A stretch of 64,000 bases of DNA from Amoebophrya sp. A120 (taxonomy: Eukaryota > Sar > Dinophyceae > Syndiniales > Amoebophryaceae): positions 12,956,635-13,020,634 of the forward strand of contig CAJINV010000001.1 in NCBI GenBank assembly GCA_905178155.1, written 5' to 3'. The position numbers and the translations under genes were made by a program. The notes beneath the pieces were generated by a model. That model ran no database searches. It worked only from the letters and a program-made list of their open reading frames with translations, and was not told where the DNA came from. This document shows positions 20,036-30,969 of the stretch, piece after piece (the first letter of the stretch is position 1; each line of letters begins with the position of its first letter).

Positions 20036-23000
20036 TTACGACCGCATTCCTGCCCTCCCGCCCTGCTGCAATGGATTTTGCAGGTTCTCGCGCAATACAC
20101 GCCCTTGGAACTGCCTCTGGATGTGCTGTCTCGCCTCCCGATCGCGATTCATCTGCGTCGCAGATCCTCGTGCCGCTGCAGCACCTTCGCTGACGAAGTA
20201 ACTCCTCCCAGCTGTCGAGCCTCCGGCCCCTGCGCCGCTTCCACGCCGCTGTGCGGGCGGCAGCACGTAAGAGCGCGGGTCGGTGACAGAGTACGTGCCG
20301 ACTGTGCTGTCGGGCGGAGGCGGTGCGGAGCATTTGCTCATGCAGGTCATCTCGTTTACCGCGTCGAGTTCCTCCCAGTAGTCTTCTAACGTCTGCAGTC
20401 CCTGCTCAAGCACCACGTCGACCACATCCTCGCCGTCGTACGTGGCCCTGTTTTTCAGATGTGCGTTCACCGAGGCGGACCGCGGCTCGGGGACCCGCTG
20501 CTTCACCGGCGAGAGGCCCTCACGCTCGATGTACGCGTCCGCCGCCGCCAGGGCCTTTTCCGCCCAGTCGGTTTCGGACCAGTCGGTTCCCGTGGGCGCA
20601 GGCAGCGGCTGCAGCGCAACGGGGCGAGCCAAGGCCAGCTGCAGTGCCTCCTGCTGCTCTTCTTGCTCCATGCGGAGCTGCGCCGAAGTCGTCCTCGCGC
20701 CAGCTGTGGTTGATTTTGGCACGGCGTGCTGATCCAAAATGTTGGGATCCTCGGAGACCACCTGCAAAATCGCTTTGCCTGGCCGCGAAGGCACAAACGG
20801 CGGCTGCTCTCCGTACCGCGTTTCGTTCAGCGTCTCAATGTCTCCCGTTGCGAGGTAATTCTCCAAGAAGTGCGAGTCGTGCTCTGCCCGGGACGCCGAC
20901 GTCATGAATGTGTGCTCTGCAGCCCGGTCGCCGGCTGTCTCTGCGCTCATAAACACTTCTTCCCCGCGCCGCTTGATGTTGTTCCCCGCAGCACTAACGA
21001 GATCATCCTTGCCGGGTCGCGCCTCCCCATGATCGGCTACCCTGCTGTTTTCGTCCCCCGGTGCGGAGACTTTGCTCTGTGAAAGCAAATCTTCCCTGCT
21101 GGCACTTCTTCCCTCACCACCCTCGGCACCGCGCTCCTCTTGGTCTTCTGGAACAAAACCGTCCATGCTGTAGGCATCGCTCGTCGTCTCGCCCCCCGTG
21201 GTTCGGTTGAAAGGAGGGTCCGCCGCCTGGTGTGACCCCTCGAAGAGAAAAAGCGTGTTTGTGTAGAAGCTCCATGGAGTACTAGAGAGTTCCAGCTCCT
21301 GCTCCCGCTCGCAGAACGCCACGTGTTGACCTGCAATTTTTATTCCACCACTGCCACTCAACATCGGTGCGCCGCAATCGTTGTGTTCAGGAAAACTTTC
21401 ATCGATCTCCTCTGGAAGTCCGTCTCCGTCCGATTCTGCATCGAGTAGAAGCTCCAGAATCTCGTCGTCAAACACTTCGACCTCTGCGCTTGCATCCGCG
21501 GAGGTAGCACCATCTCCCTGGGCGAAAAAGCAGCGATCTTGAGGATCTTCATTCTTTGCCCTGTCATCTTGTCTACGTCTCGCTGACGAGGTGGACGCCA
21601 GCGTCTTCGAGGCATTTTTACCAAGCGTCGTGACCATTTCATCTTCGGCTCGACCTTGTTCGTGCTCCATTCGGTCCACGATTGTGCCCTTCACGGAAAG
21701 GTCTTGTTCTTCTATGTGCACTTCGTCGAAACTCAGCGCCGATTCTTCACTCTGGTGCACGCCCTCCAGGAACACCATGTCCTTTTGCTCCTGTGTTGCA
21801 GCAACGTTAACGGAGTCGGGATTTTGTTCGACAGTGTCTGCAGCAGCCATCTTTTTCAACCTGACGAATTCTGCGAGTTCAGCGTGCATTTCCGCGTCCG
21901 GATCGTACTTCTTTTCTGTAAGCGCTGCGTTTCCGCGGTGGCGCGACCGCGGTGATACTGATTTCTTGTCTCGCTTACTTGGTGACGTCGCAGAGCCGCC
22001 GGCTCCACCACCACCGCCCGCAGCTGACAGAGGATCAACGTCGTGCACCAGCTCTGTGAAGGCAGGTTTAGACGAGACAGCAGTTTCTTTCTCTTCACCC
22101 AGACTGTTGTCCGCTGGCTCTTCTTGTTCTTCCAGAATGTTGACTATGCGTGGCGTCCGCGGAGGGCGTTCTTTCCAGTACCGTCGATAGGGTTTGACGT
22201 GCACCAAATCGGGGTCGGCGGGACCCCACACTATGGTCCCGTCCTCGCCTGAGCCGAAGCGCGTGCGGCCGACGCCATACCCATCCTCTCCACCGCTTTC
22301 GCCCGGAGCTGCATAATTCAGCAAGGCTGGCGCAGGAGCAACATTGGGAAGATTCCCCGGTAACGCCCGTTCCGCCGCGTTGAGCAACTCGATTTTTCGT
22401 AGCACCACCTCCCTTCGTTCCCGCAAATCCTCCTGTTCGCGCTCCAGACGCTTCAACAGCCGTGTTGTTTTCGACCGCTGGAGCAACTTCCCGCAGCACA
22501 GCAAAACTAGACCCAGGACCGCGATGGGCCGCACGCCGCAGTTTCGAACGAGGTTGAACAGAGGGTATTCGTAGAACCCCCGCGGGCGGGTGTTCTCGAA
22601 GACGTCGCTGAACTGCCGGATAAAACGCGTCTCCACCAAATCATGGTTCTTGAAGGCGAAACCATGCCCGAAGTACTCGCGGAAGTGCTCATAATTTTGT
22701 TCGCCCTGCTGTTGACCCTCGCGGGTCAGACTGAAAAGAGTTTTGTAGTCGTCTGCCGCCTGCGGCGCGTAGTACCCGTCGTTGTGGAATTTGTAGGAAT
22801 CAGCGCGGAGAATGAGGGCCAAAATTTCCAATCTCGCATCCAGAGATGATGAACTACTGGACGAGGTCTCGTCCTGATCGGTTGTAGAATTTCCCAGCGC
22901 CAGCCCGCTCCCAATTTCATCGTGCTTGCGCTGCAACACCTTGCCGGCCACCGCGATGGCGTGGTCGTAGTAGCCGCCCATGTGGAGGAAAATCCCGACG

Positions 23001-23623
23001 AGCACGTCGATCAAATCGTGGTAGTCCGCAGACTGGTGCACGCAGCGCTGGAAGGCCTCGTTGGCCTGCGCCGTGTCGTTCATTTTCGAAAACAACACGC
23101 CCTGAAAAAAGTACACGACGGGGGAGTTAGGACACACCGCGAGGGCCATAATCGTCTCGGCGACCCCCTGTTCGAACTTACCGAGGATGCTCAGGCAAAT
23201 CACGCGGCGGACCAGCAGGTCGTGTGCGACGGGAAAGTACCGGTCCAGGTCCGGGAGGAAGCGGAAGAACTCGTAGGCCACGGCGTAGAAATCCATAGCT
23301 TTCAGGTATTCCTTGCGGTCAAAAAACGCGTTGGCCTCGCAGATGGCGCGCTCCACCGAAACCAGGTCGTAGTCGAAGTCGTTGCCGAACCCGCTCATGT
23401 AATCGATCACCAACTCGCTGACGCCGGGCAGTTGCGGGACAAACCGGCGCACGCCCCCGTACGGCGGCAACGCGGCAGTCCGCTTCGCTGCCAAGACCAA
23501 CTCCTGCCTGGGGTTCACCAGGAGTTCTTGGTCGAGGTGATCACCCTGATACGCTGGATTCATCGCGTCCGCAAGCTTTCCCACTCCACGGGCAGACGAG
23601 GGAGGCGCTTCGATTTCGTCCAT
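20036..23623 (-). CDS. Large TPR-containing protein, function unknown
   Basis: A single exon of 1195 residues starting at ATG 23623. Residues 90-235 form consecutive helix pairs typical of tetratricopeptide repeats (AICEANAFFDRKEYLKAMDF, then AVCPNSPVVYFFQGVLFSKM, then the AFQRCVHQSADYHD region). A short hydrophobic segment GVRPIAVLGLVLLCCGKLL near 364-382 is followed by a charged coiled-coil rich in Leu, Arg and Glu. The remaining 750 residues are acidic, Ser-rich and probably disordered. TPR domains mediate protein-protein contacts; no partner can be named. The stop codon overlaps a perfect donor (TC|GTAAGT) and a good acceptor (TTTTCGGCAG) lies at about 19885. A spliced variant adding about 31 residues from 19791-19884 is therefore possible. 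Confidence 0.75.
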   Translation of the reverse strand: MDEIEAPPSSARGVGKLADAMNPAYQGDHLDQELLVNPRQELVLAAKRTAALPPYGGVRRFVPQLPGVSELVIDYMSGFGNDFDYDLVSVERAICEANAFFDRKEYLKAMDFYAVAYEFFRFLPDLDRYFPVAHDLLVRRVICLSILGKFEQGVAETIMALAVCPNSPVVYFFQGVLFSKMNDTAQANEAFQRCVHQSADYHDLIDVLVGIFLHMGGYYDHAIAVAGKVLQRKHDEIGSGLALGNSTTDQDETSSSSSSSLDARLEILALILRADSYKFHNDGYYAPQAADDYKTLFSLTREGQQQGEQNYEHFREYFGHGFAFKNHDLVETRFIRQFSDVFENTRPRGFYEYPLFNLVRNCGVRPIAVLGLVLLCCGKLLQRSKTTRLLKRLEREQEDLRERREVVLRKIELLNAAERALPGNLPNVAPAPALLNYAAPGESGGEDGYGVGRTRFGSGEDGTIVWGPADPDLVHVKPYRRYWKERPPRTPRIVNILEEQEEPADNSLGEEKETAVSSKPAFTELVHDVDPLSAAGGGGGAGGSATSPSKRDKKSVSPRSRHRGNAALTEKKYDPDAEMHAELAEFVRLKKMAAADTVEQNPDSVNVAATQEQKDMVFLEGVHQSEESALSFDEVHIEEQDLSVKGTIVDRMEHEQGRAEDEMVTTLGKNASKTLASTSSARRRQDDRAKNEDPQDRCFFAQGDGATSADASAEVEVFDDEILELLLDAESDGDGLPEEIDESFPEHNDCGAPMLSGSGGIKIAGQHVAFCEREQELELSSTPWSFYTNTLFLFEGSHQAADPPFNRTTGGETTSDAYSMDGFVPEDQEERGAEGGEGRSASREDLLSQSKVSAPGDENSRVADHGEARPGKDDLVSAAGNNIKRRGEEVFMSAETAGDRAAEHTFMTSASRAEHDSHFLENYLATGDIETLNETRYGEQPPFVPSRPGKAILQVVSEDPNILDQHAVPKSTTAGARTTSAQLRMEQEEQQEALQLALARPVALQPLPAPTGTDWSETDWAEKALAAADAYIEREGLSPVKQRVPEPRSASVNAHLKNRATYDGEDVVDVVLEQGLQTLEDYWEELDAVNEMTCMSKCSAPPPPDSTVGTYSVTDPRSYVLPPAQRRGSGAGAGGSTAGRSYFVSEGAAAARGSATQMNRDREARQHIQRQFQGRVLRENLQNPLQQGGRAGMRS

Positions 23624-24605
23624 CAAGTAGATAGGAAAGAACTTTTAAAGTTTTTCTATTCGTTGCTTTGCTAGCAGATAATTTTTTCTTTGATGTCACA
23701 CTACTCGCCCAACATCTTTTCAAGAGCAAACAGACCTAACAACTACTGGCCCTCTCCAGATCGAACGATTCGCGATAAGAAGAAAAAACTGCACGAGCAG
23801 CCACGACCTCTCTGCACAAGCACATCAATGTGCCGCTTTCTCGCGCTCTCCATCGACGCCATAGCCGTCCACGATCGGATTCGGCTTCACTCTTCTAGCA
23901 CGACGACAACGAGTTGTTTTGGTTGCAATTTCGAATTTCTACTTTCAGTGGCATTTGCATACAACCGTGTCAATAGCACAACTCTGACTTTCACTTTGGA
24001 GAAGTGTACTAAGTGCTGGTGCCCACTTCGCAATGTGTTTCCGCCCTACTTCTTCATCTTTCTGTATCCTATGTTTTTGTCTTGAGCATCATTCAAGAAA
24101 GCCATTCGCATTTCATTTGCGACTTGTCACATCTATCTTACACGTTGCAATCCCCACCTATTGACATATTCATTTTCATTCAGTCAGAGCATTCATTTTG
24201 CGTACATAGCACTACGTTGGCCTTGGCGTTGCAGAAATATGCATAAAATCAGCCACCCTTGCGTACAAATGAAATAGAAAAGCGCGCAGCAGCCTCGAGA
24301 TGATGATGATGAAGCGATGGCATTACAGGAGCACGCGTCTTCGTTCGCACAGGGACAGGTAGCGTCACGACAAAATTGCATGTTTTCATTCTGCCGTCTC
24401 TCAGTATTGGTAATGAAGAAGGTGGAGCAAAAATAAACGCCTTTCCGTTTGTGCTTTGTTCCAAAGACTTGTCTGCAGCTGACTTTCTTGTTGTACTTGC
24501 AGCCTATGAACAGCAGGAAGGTAGGAGTAAGATAAAGTAGTTGAGTACTCGTTACTTTGGTACGTAGGGCGTCATTCCCTCCTGAAAGCAGTACCAAGGC
24601 AATCC
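23624..24605. other. Intergenic, nothing recognised
   Basis: Mostly AT-rich with short frames. A minus-strand frame at 24193-24597 begins at a non-ATG codon and shows no domain. I do not call it. Confidence 0.45.
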
Positions 24606-25085
24606 TCAGAAGCGCGGACGCTCGTCATCCTCCCACGAATGTGAAGATGCCGCCTGCAGATGCTCTTGATGACCACCATCAGGTCCAGGGGCAGAGCCTG
24701 CTGCGCTGCTGCTTTTCGTCGTGGCATCGACGGTGCTCCTGCCGACCTCCTTAATTTCCTGTTGTGGCCCGCCCCCGCCCATGTATTTCAGTTCAGCGGC
24801 TAGAAGGCCGTGCAGTGTCTTCTCCGTGTGTGCGTGCATACGTGTCTTCACGTACCCGTGGGCTGCCAGGCGATCTGGGTCGATTTGGACGGTTTGTTGG
24901 TGTGAAGATGCCCGTGGTCCACCGACAGAACTAGGGCCAAAACTGCAAGAACTGGAATGAATCGGTGTGCTAGCCCCTTCCATAACTGCCAGTTCCTTTG
25001 CTGCTACATCATTCCTCAACACAGCGGCCGCGGCTCTGACGACGAAAGCCGACTCGCTGACCTCGTCTTCCCAAACGCAGTCCAT
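24606..25085 (-). CDS. Unknown small protein, 159 residues
   Basis: The frame opens at ATG 25085 (MDCVWEDEVSESAFVVRAA). It has an Ala-rich helix, a Ser/Pro linker, and a conserved-looking segment HAHTEKTLHGLLAAELKYMG near residues 90-110. It ends in a disordered Gly/Ser tail with an acidic EDDERPRF end. No family is recognised. Codon use (GC-rich third positions) resembles the neighbours. Start choice: the open frame extends 31 codons further upstream, but without an ATG at its beginning. Confidence 0.5.
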   Translation of the reverse strand: MDCVWEDEVSESAFVVRAAAAVLRNDVAAKELAVMEGASTPIHSSSCSFGPSSVGGPRASSHQQTVQIDPDRLAAHGYVKTRMHAHTEKTLHGLLAAELKYMGGGGPQQEIKEVGRSTVDATTKSSSAAGSAPGPDGGHQEHLQAASSHSWEDDERPRF

Positions 25086-25587
25086 TTTAATACTTGAAAT
25101 TTTCGGTGTTAAGGTTGATGTTGAAGTTGAACACTCGGCGGAAGACCATAGAGGAGACCCTCGCGGGTGACTACACAAGTTTAAGGTTTCTGGTTGTAGC
25201 CAACTTCAGCACGAACACGAAGAGGATGAACGACATCTCGATTCCATCGGATCTCTCAGCAGAAGAAATAAGCTTGGAGCTAGTAATCCGCCCGCTACAT
25301 TTCTGGAACGTGCTTTGCCGTGGAACTTCTTCCTCTGTACATCGCAATCCAAGGTCTCGCTCCTCTGCAAAGATATACTTAAAACACGTCGGAAAAAACA
25401 CGAACAATGAATCGTACAAAGGTGCTGTAGCTAGTACGGCGTTGGGCTTTGCATCTTCATCATCATTGCCTGCTAAGAACGAGGCGCAATTTGAATTTGT
25501 CGTTCTACCAAAATCATGAAAAAACGGAAACGTCCAAAAGAAAAGGAAACAGTCGGTCCATCCAGGTATTCGAAAGTTAGTTTTGAC
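25086..25587. other. Intergenic, nothing recognised
   Basis: Short frames only; contains the 3' UTR of the following membrane-protein gene. Confidence 0.5.
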
Positions 25588-28500
25588 TCAGCTTCTCTGG
25601 GATCCGCGTTTCTTGCTTCTCGTTGATGCCGCCTTGCTGGTCTTCGTCGATGTCGTTGCGTCTGCCGCGTGCCCAACCAACGACTCACCTGCAGAGGACG
25701 CGTCAGCTCTGTCTTTTTTCATGAAGATAATCCGGCGCCAGAAACCTCCGGAACCTCCCAAGGCTGTTGCTCCGATGCAGCTGAAAAGCAGAGCGAGAAC
25801 CATCAACGAGGCCGCGATTGGCAGTACTAGTGCTCCCCCGCTGCTCGACGGAAGGATTGCTCCGAGCACTCGGCCGAAGTAACTGTCATGTGATGGCGCC
25901 GCGAGTTTTGCTATCCCGCTTTGCATCCTCAAAAGCAGAAGCGCCAACCCGCTGGGTGCAGCACCGCGCGATTCTTTTCCATGCGATGTTGCAGTACTGC
26001 TTCCGGAATTTCGATTTCCTCCTGCTGCGAATCTCCGAGAAAAAAAGCTTCCTGTGCCGGCCGCGTCTGCACATCGCTTTTTGATGCGAAAGGAAAGCGT
26101 GTCTGCGTCCTCCGGCAACGGCTTCTCGATCGGCAAAGCGATTTCCACGTCTAGATCTCCGTCCGCATTTGCGCCTTTGCTCGAAATCTCTTCGGAGCCC
26201 TGACGGTCCGAGACCCCCTCTTCTGCAGCTGCCGCGTCGGGCACCGTGCATTGAAACTGTGCGGTCAGCAAGGTGTCTCTGTCGATCGAAGTAATATCGT
26301 CACCGCGCACCAGCTGCACACGGAGCAGATCATTTGTTGCTTTCTGCTCTTCGGATGATGTTGGTGATGCTCCGTTGCTCAAAACCCGAACTCGTGGCGG
26401 TCCCCGCAACAGCACTGGCTTTTCCGCGTGCAGAACAAAAGTCGCAAGATTTGCTTCAGCGGGGAGCAGCAACAGCTTGTCGGAAGTACTAGTAGGGAAG
26501 AAAGAAGAAGAACCAGATTCACCGGTAGCGGTGCTTCTACCTGATTCATCAGTTTGGCTTTCGTCCTTCGAATTACTCCGCACCGCAGCAAGCAGCGACA
26601 AGGGTCCGAACATGGTGGCGTCCCGACTTATTACCGTGATCCCTCGCGCCCCACCACACTGTTTGTTCCAGCGTAAGCCGTCTCCCCGGTATTGCTCTTT
26701 CACTGAAGCCCAGCGTGGCTTCAGGGTGCACTGAAACAAGCCGGAGCGGGCGCACTGGTAGTCCACCGTGACCTCAGAATACCGAGAACGCTGGGAAGAT
26801 GAATCGCGTTTGATACCTGCCTCGACATTGCGGTTGCTCACAGTAGGCGCTTGAGTACTTCTGGTTGACTTGTCCGTCATCTCCGTCTCTCCCGCACGAA
26901 ATTTGAAGCTCGTCCGCGTTGGTAGCAGGGCCTTGGACGTTTGTGAACCATGCACACCGGCGGTGGCGCATTGCACCTGGTATTCGTCCGCAGCGTCGGC
27001 GCGCAGAATCCGAAACACTGATCGATCCTCATCCCACGCAAGGTCGGCCGGAGCACTTACCTCTCGCTCACCCTCGAGCAAGGCCAGTGGCATAGAAACC
27101 TCTTCCCTCAGAGTAGTAGTTGCACCACCAGGACGAGCGGGAAGATTTTCGCTCAACATCGCCAGGGCCTTCATCTCCGGTAGTACCGCGTGCTGGTTGG
27201 CAGCGAGAAAGGAGTACCGGTCTTGCAGAACAGCGGGACGAAAGAACGCAGGGCTACTTGTTCCGAGAAGATTCTCCCTGATGATGTCAACATTTTCTGC
27301 GGCCTGTTCTTGTGCTCTGGAGATGACCACATCATGATCTCCGGACAAAACCTGTGCCAGCACGTAGTCGGGCCGCTGCTTTTCGTGGCCACAAAAAATT
27401 GCGCGCTCGAAACGAACCGGGGCGTAGGGTTGGTAAGCCGGGAAAGCGGAAAAAGTCACACGGACCAAGCCCGGACCGTAACTGTCGCACTTGAGAATCA
27501 GTGCACCAGCACCGAACAGGGTTGATGATGAGGAATCCAACGAGCGCGTTTGTAAAAACGACACGGCCCCCGCTCGCGTGGTCAACAGGTCGCTCTCTTC
27601 GACTACATCTGGTGCTGCTGCTGCTTCTGCGGAAGGTTTGAAAGAGGTAGATGTCGAAAATCTGATCGAATCGGGCAATTCTGGGCTCTCCAGCCCGTCG
27701 TCGTTTAGTTGTGCTGTACTTGCCGTATTAGAAGATGCTGGTGAGTTTGGCACAGTTGCTAGAGCTTGCTCGCCGGACGAAATGTAGTCCCGGTTTCCAC
27801 GGCTGGACTCCTCGGCAGTTACGCTAGACGTAGTCGTGTCTCCTGTGCTGACACCGTCGCTGCTGTTGGCAGCAACTTCAGGCATACTCAGAGCCACTTC
27901 CTCACCTCGGCGATTCGCGGTAGCTGTCTGGTGCAACAACTTCTGCATGGCCCGCCGACTTGGAACGGATTTTGATTTTGCCCACAGCATGGCGGTACTA
28001 TCTTGCACTTCGTCCGAGGTACTAGCCGGTCGCTGATCGAGAATGCTCCCACCGCTTGCCAGGGAGCCCAAGTAGTGGGAGAGCCGACTTGAAAGAGAAC
28101 CCTGGACTTCAATTTCCACGGGGGAAAAAACGACTTCGGACGGCGCGGTTAATGCCAGGGGCACAACGAGTGCCGAATCGAAAACCCACACAGGGCTGTC
28201 CGCGAGCAAAGCCGGCACTGCTCCAGCTGCTGTAGTAGACGTGTCGGCAGCAGCACCAGTCCCTCTATTCCCTGCTGAATGAAAGTTATCGCTCCCGCCT
28301 GCCGGAGAAATATGCGGTGCGGTTTCTGCATGCGATGAAGCTGAAGTTGAAGATGACGAGGACTTCTCCGAGAAATACAGAACCGGCGTGGCAGCGTTCC
28401 CGACGAGGTCACCCAGCTTGTGCACTGACGAAAAGAAGTTACTCGCATCTACCAGGCCACGCGCGACTCCTTCTTGCACCAGAAACGGGTAAGAATTGCT

Positions 28501-29469
28501 GTCATCTTGTTCTTGACTCTTGATGTCCTCATTGCCCGGGTCTTGCGCAAACGAAGCGCCAGCTGTTGCGGATTTTCTGCTGTCTTCGCCTTCCGCAGCA
28601 GACCGTGCACCTGAAGCTGCAAACCGTGCCGCCTCCAGATGCCGCCGCACACTTTCCGCTTCAGCCGAGGCCGTCGACAATTCGTCTTTCGAAGAATCGA
28701 AGAGCTTTTGCGAACTTTCCGGGGTGCCGTCCTGCAGCACGGAGAGACCGATCAGCGGAAAACCCAGACAGTGCTTCTCGAAATTCACATCCACGATGCT
28801 CCTGTGGGGGTCGGATGCAAGCTCGATCGTCCCTGCTGCGGCATTGCGCGGTCTTTCCAGCTCGAAGCGTAGCGTGATTTTGGCCTGGCCAGAGCGCCGA
28901 CAGGTAAAAAGCAGCTCGCCAGTGACAAGGGACGAGGACAATGATTTCGCAGAGGCTGCGCTTGTTCCGCCCTGTAAAAGGTTTGCACTCGTCTGATGGA
29001 ATTCCGCGAACGCGACTTGATCGGCGCTCGTGTGGACCGACAATTTGGTCAGGCGGACCGTGGACGTGGGGGCTTCGCTTTCAGCTGCACCAGTTGTAAC
29101 CCACCTATCTGTCTGGATATGAATTTGCTTCCGAAACTCCGCTGCTGGCACGATCGTGGTTGGTCGCCAGTCAACGCCCCTCTCCAGCGCCGCTTGATAC
29201 GCGGATGTTGTGGCAGTGTGCTCGCCGGCGGAGACATCGTCGCGGCTACTATCATCCTTTGCAGCATTTCGCCCAGCGGACTGCAGAAGTCCCGTGCTGG
29301 TGTCTGTGGCGCGTCGCTCTGATACGGACCCTGCGACGACAAGATCATCGATGCCAAGTTCTGTACCGACGAAAACATCGTGAAATGGAGCGAAGCGATC
29401 CTCGTCGCTGTTCTCCTCCAGCAGCCCCCGTGTCGCAACGGCCACGGAAAAACACCAGAACCTCCGCAT
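25588..29469 (-). CDS. Large single-pass membrane protein, type I topology
   Basis: A single exon of 1293 residues. The N-terminus (MRRFWCFSVAVATRG) looks like a short signal peptide. About 1200 residues of Ser/Thr/Ala-rich, probably beta-rich ectodomain follow, with scattered Cys-containing patches such as FRCAR-like segments and FQCTLKPRW. One clear transmembrane helix, LVLPIAASLMVLALLFSCIG, lies about 70 residues from the end, before a basic cytoplasmic tail (RRIIFMKKDR, TRSKKRGSQRS). The layout resembles nuclear pore membrane glycoprotein 210 or a surface adhesin, but I see no motif that decides. The ATG at 29469 is the first Met that gives a signal peptide. Confidence 0.65.
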   Translation of the reverse strand: MRRFWCFSVAVATRGLLEENSDEDRFAPFHDVFVGTELGIDDLVVAGSVSERRATDTSTGLLQSAGRNAAKDDSSRDDVSAGEHTATTSAYQAALERGVDWRPTTIVPAAEFRKQIHIQTDRWVTTGAAESEAPTSTVRLTKLSVHTSADQVAFAEFHQTSANLLQGGTSAASAKSLSSSLVTGELLFTCRRSGQAKITLRFELERPRNAAAGTIELASDPHRSIVDVNFEKHCLGFPLIGLSVLQDGTPESSQKLFDSSKDELSTASAEAESVRRHLEAARFAASGARSAAEGEDSRKSATAGASFAQDPGNEDIKSQEQDDSNSYPFLVQEGVARGLVDASNFFSSVHKLGDLVGNAATPVLYFSEKSSSSSTSASSHAETAPHISPAGGSDNFHSAGNRGTGAAADTSTTAAGAVPALLADSPVWVFDSALVVPLALTAPSEVVFSPVEIEVQGSLSSRLSHYLGSLASGGSILDQRPASTSDEVQDSTAMLWAKSKSVPSRRAMQKLLHQTATANRRGEEVALSMPEVAANSSDGVSTGDTTTSSVTAEESSRGNRDYISSGEQALATVPNSPASSNTASTAQLNDDGLESPELPDSIRFSTSTSFKPSAEAAAAPDVVEESDLLTTRAGAVSFLQTRSLDSSSSTLFGAGALILKCDSYGPGLVRVTFSAFPAYQPYAPVRFERAIFCGHEKQRPDYVLAQVLSGDHDVVISRAQEQAAENVDIIRENLLGTSSPAFFRPAVLQDRYSFLAANQHAVLPEMKALAMLSENLPARPGGATTTLREEVSMPLALLEGEREVSAPADLAWDEDRSVFRILRADAADEYQVQCATAGVHGSQTSKALLPTRTSFKFRAGETEMTDKSTRSTQAPTVSNRNVEAGIKRDSSSQRSRYSEVTVDYQCARSGLFQCTLKPRWASVKEQYRGDGLRWNKQCGGARGITVISRDATMFGPLSLLAAVRSNSKDESQTDESGRSTATGESGSSSFFPTSTSDKLLLLPAEANLATFVLHAEKPVLLRGPPRVRVLSNGASPTSSEEQKATNDLLRVQLVRGDDITSIDRDTLLTAQFQCTVPDAAAAEEGVSDRQGSEEISSKGANADGDLDVEIALPIEKPLPEDADTLSFRIKKRCADAAGTGSFFSRRFAAGGNRNSGSSTATSHGKESRGAAPSGLALLLLRMQSGIAKLAAPSHDSYFGRVLGAILPSSSGGALVLPIAASLMVLALLFSCIGATALGGSGGFWRRIIFMKKDRADASSAGESLVGHAADATTSTKTSKAASTRSKKRGSQRS

Positions 29470-30192
29470 CGCCTCCACTCAAAAATTGGGTTCGACCGAA
29501 CTCACCAACGGCTAGACTTCTGTGAGCGATGTGGCGATAGGACAAGCGCCAACTTCAAATTAGCTCGCTTGCGTACAACCTCCTGTCCTGAGCTTGCGTG
29601 CGTGCAAGCAAGCCACGATGGCATTTTTGACAGCAGGCGACGTGCGCCAGAGACCCAAATTCAGGACATTCTCCGCGCTCCAAAAATAAAAGGTTTATGG
29701 CACGAGAACGGACACACGTGTTGAGCGTGGCTTGACATCGCCACGGAACATCGTTATCACAGACAACAGGAAGGCCCGTCGCATCAACCTTTTCGGGACC
29801 TAAATCTGACTGTGTCCTCTCAGGAGCCAAAAACTCCTGTCTGCTACAACTCTCCACGCCACGACCTCTGTCATGCGTTTTCTTTTTATGGAAAATTGCA
29901 CTTTTTGTTCTCTCGCCCTCCACCGTCTCTCGAGTCAACTCTACACCACGGCAAGAATGAACACCGCGCTGTTAATGGCTGAAATGCTAACCCTAGTAGA
30001 GGGTGACAGCTGCAGTACTCCCTGTACGGCAGGGGTGGCGTTTTTTAGTTCAGGAAAACAAATCACACTTTCTACAGGAGAATCATGGTTGCCCTAAATC
30101 GGCTTCATCTTCGCTTCATCATGCTATTTGTCCGTCGTGTCAGATTGACAAAACCGATTCTCACGTTCGACTGGAACTCGACAAATTATTGC
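29470..30192. other. Intergenic, nothing recognised
   Basis: A 127-codon minus-strand frame here (29555-29938) has no ATG-led domain and lies in the probable promoter region of the membrane-protein gene. I do not support it as coding. Confidence 0.45.
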
Positions 30193-30218
30193 CATCCCAA
30201 ACAGACGCGGAGTTGGAT

Positions 30219-30969
30219 TTACTTCTTCTTGGGCTTCAAGCTCTTCTTGACCTCCTGGTTGACCTTCTTCTTTGCCAGCATCAGCTTGAATCGGTCCAAA
30301 TCGGTCAAGGCGGCCTGTCAAAAGGAGAAAGAAAGAATAAGTACACCGAGAAACATAAAGATGTCAGATTTAGATTTTGCTCTTTTTACGTCGCTCCCGC
30401 TCGCTAACAGAATATTGTGCAATAGTTCATCAGTCACATAATTGCAAACAAATCTGCATCAGCGCAAAGCCAAAAAAGACGTACACAGCATGAGAAAATT
30501 GGAGAAAAACTAAAGAAAGTCAGTTGTATACCTTGGCCTTCTTGGCGGCGATCTTCTTGGCCCAGGCGGACTTCTCCCAGTTGCTGACAGTATCAGATTC
30601 CTTCAAGGCCTTCTTCAGAGCCTTTTCCTTGGCGCCGCGGCCGAGGTTGCTCTTGAAGCCGGTCAGGGAAACCCACTTCAGGGGAATCATCTGCCTCTTC
30701 ACGCCGGTAGTCGGGCCGTCAATCAAAACTTTGTTGATGGAAACCTGTTCAAGTTCAGATAATTTAGCTTTAGAGTTCTTTGACATCACAATTGTATCAT
30801 GTCATGGCAAACAAAAATGTTAAGTACTTCGAAAAAATCTAAATCAGCGACTGGAAAATAAGCGTACCATGTCGACGATGGTAGCCATCTTTCCCTCCAG
30901 AGGTCCGTAGCGGACGAGGACCAGGCGGCCCGGCTCAACGAAGCGCTTGAAGAGAGGTGCGTCAGCCAT
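30219..30969 (-). CDS. RPL14: Large ribosomal subunit protein eL14, copy A
   Basis: The model is complement(join(30219..30314, 30532..30744, 30868..30969)), 136 residues, the usual length for eL14 of the cytosolic 60S subunit. Exon 1 encodes [19 protein letters not shown] and the KOW-like [14 protein letters not shown]. Exon 2 has [19 protein letters not shown] and the [13 protein letters not shown] helix. Exon 3 has [15 protein letters not shown] and a Lys-rich end. Both introns are canonical: donors GTACGC and GTATAC, acceptors AACAG and GACAG. It has a nearly identical partner 3 kb to the right. Confidence 0.96.

Noticed and set aside
22922-23674. 250-codon plus-strand frame
   Set aside because: Antisense to the TPR domain coding region; composition is that of a mirrored frame.
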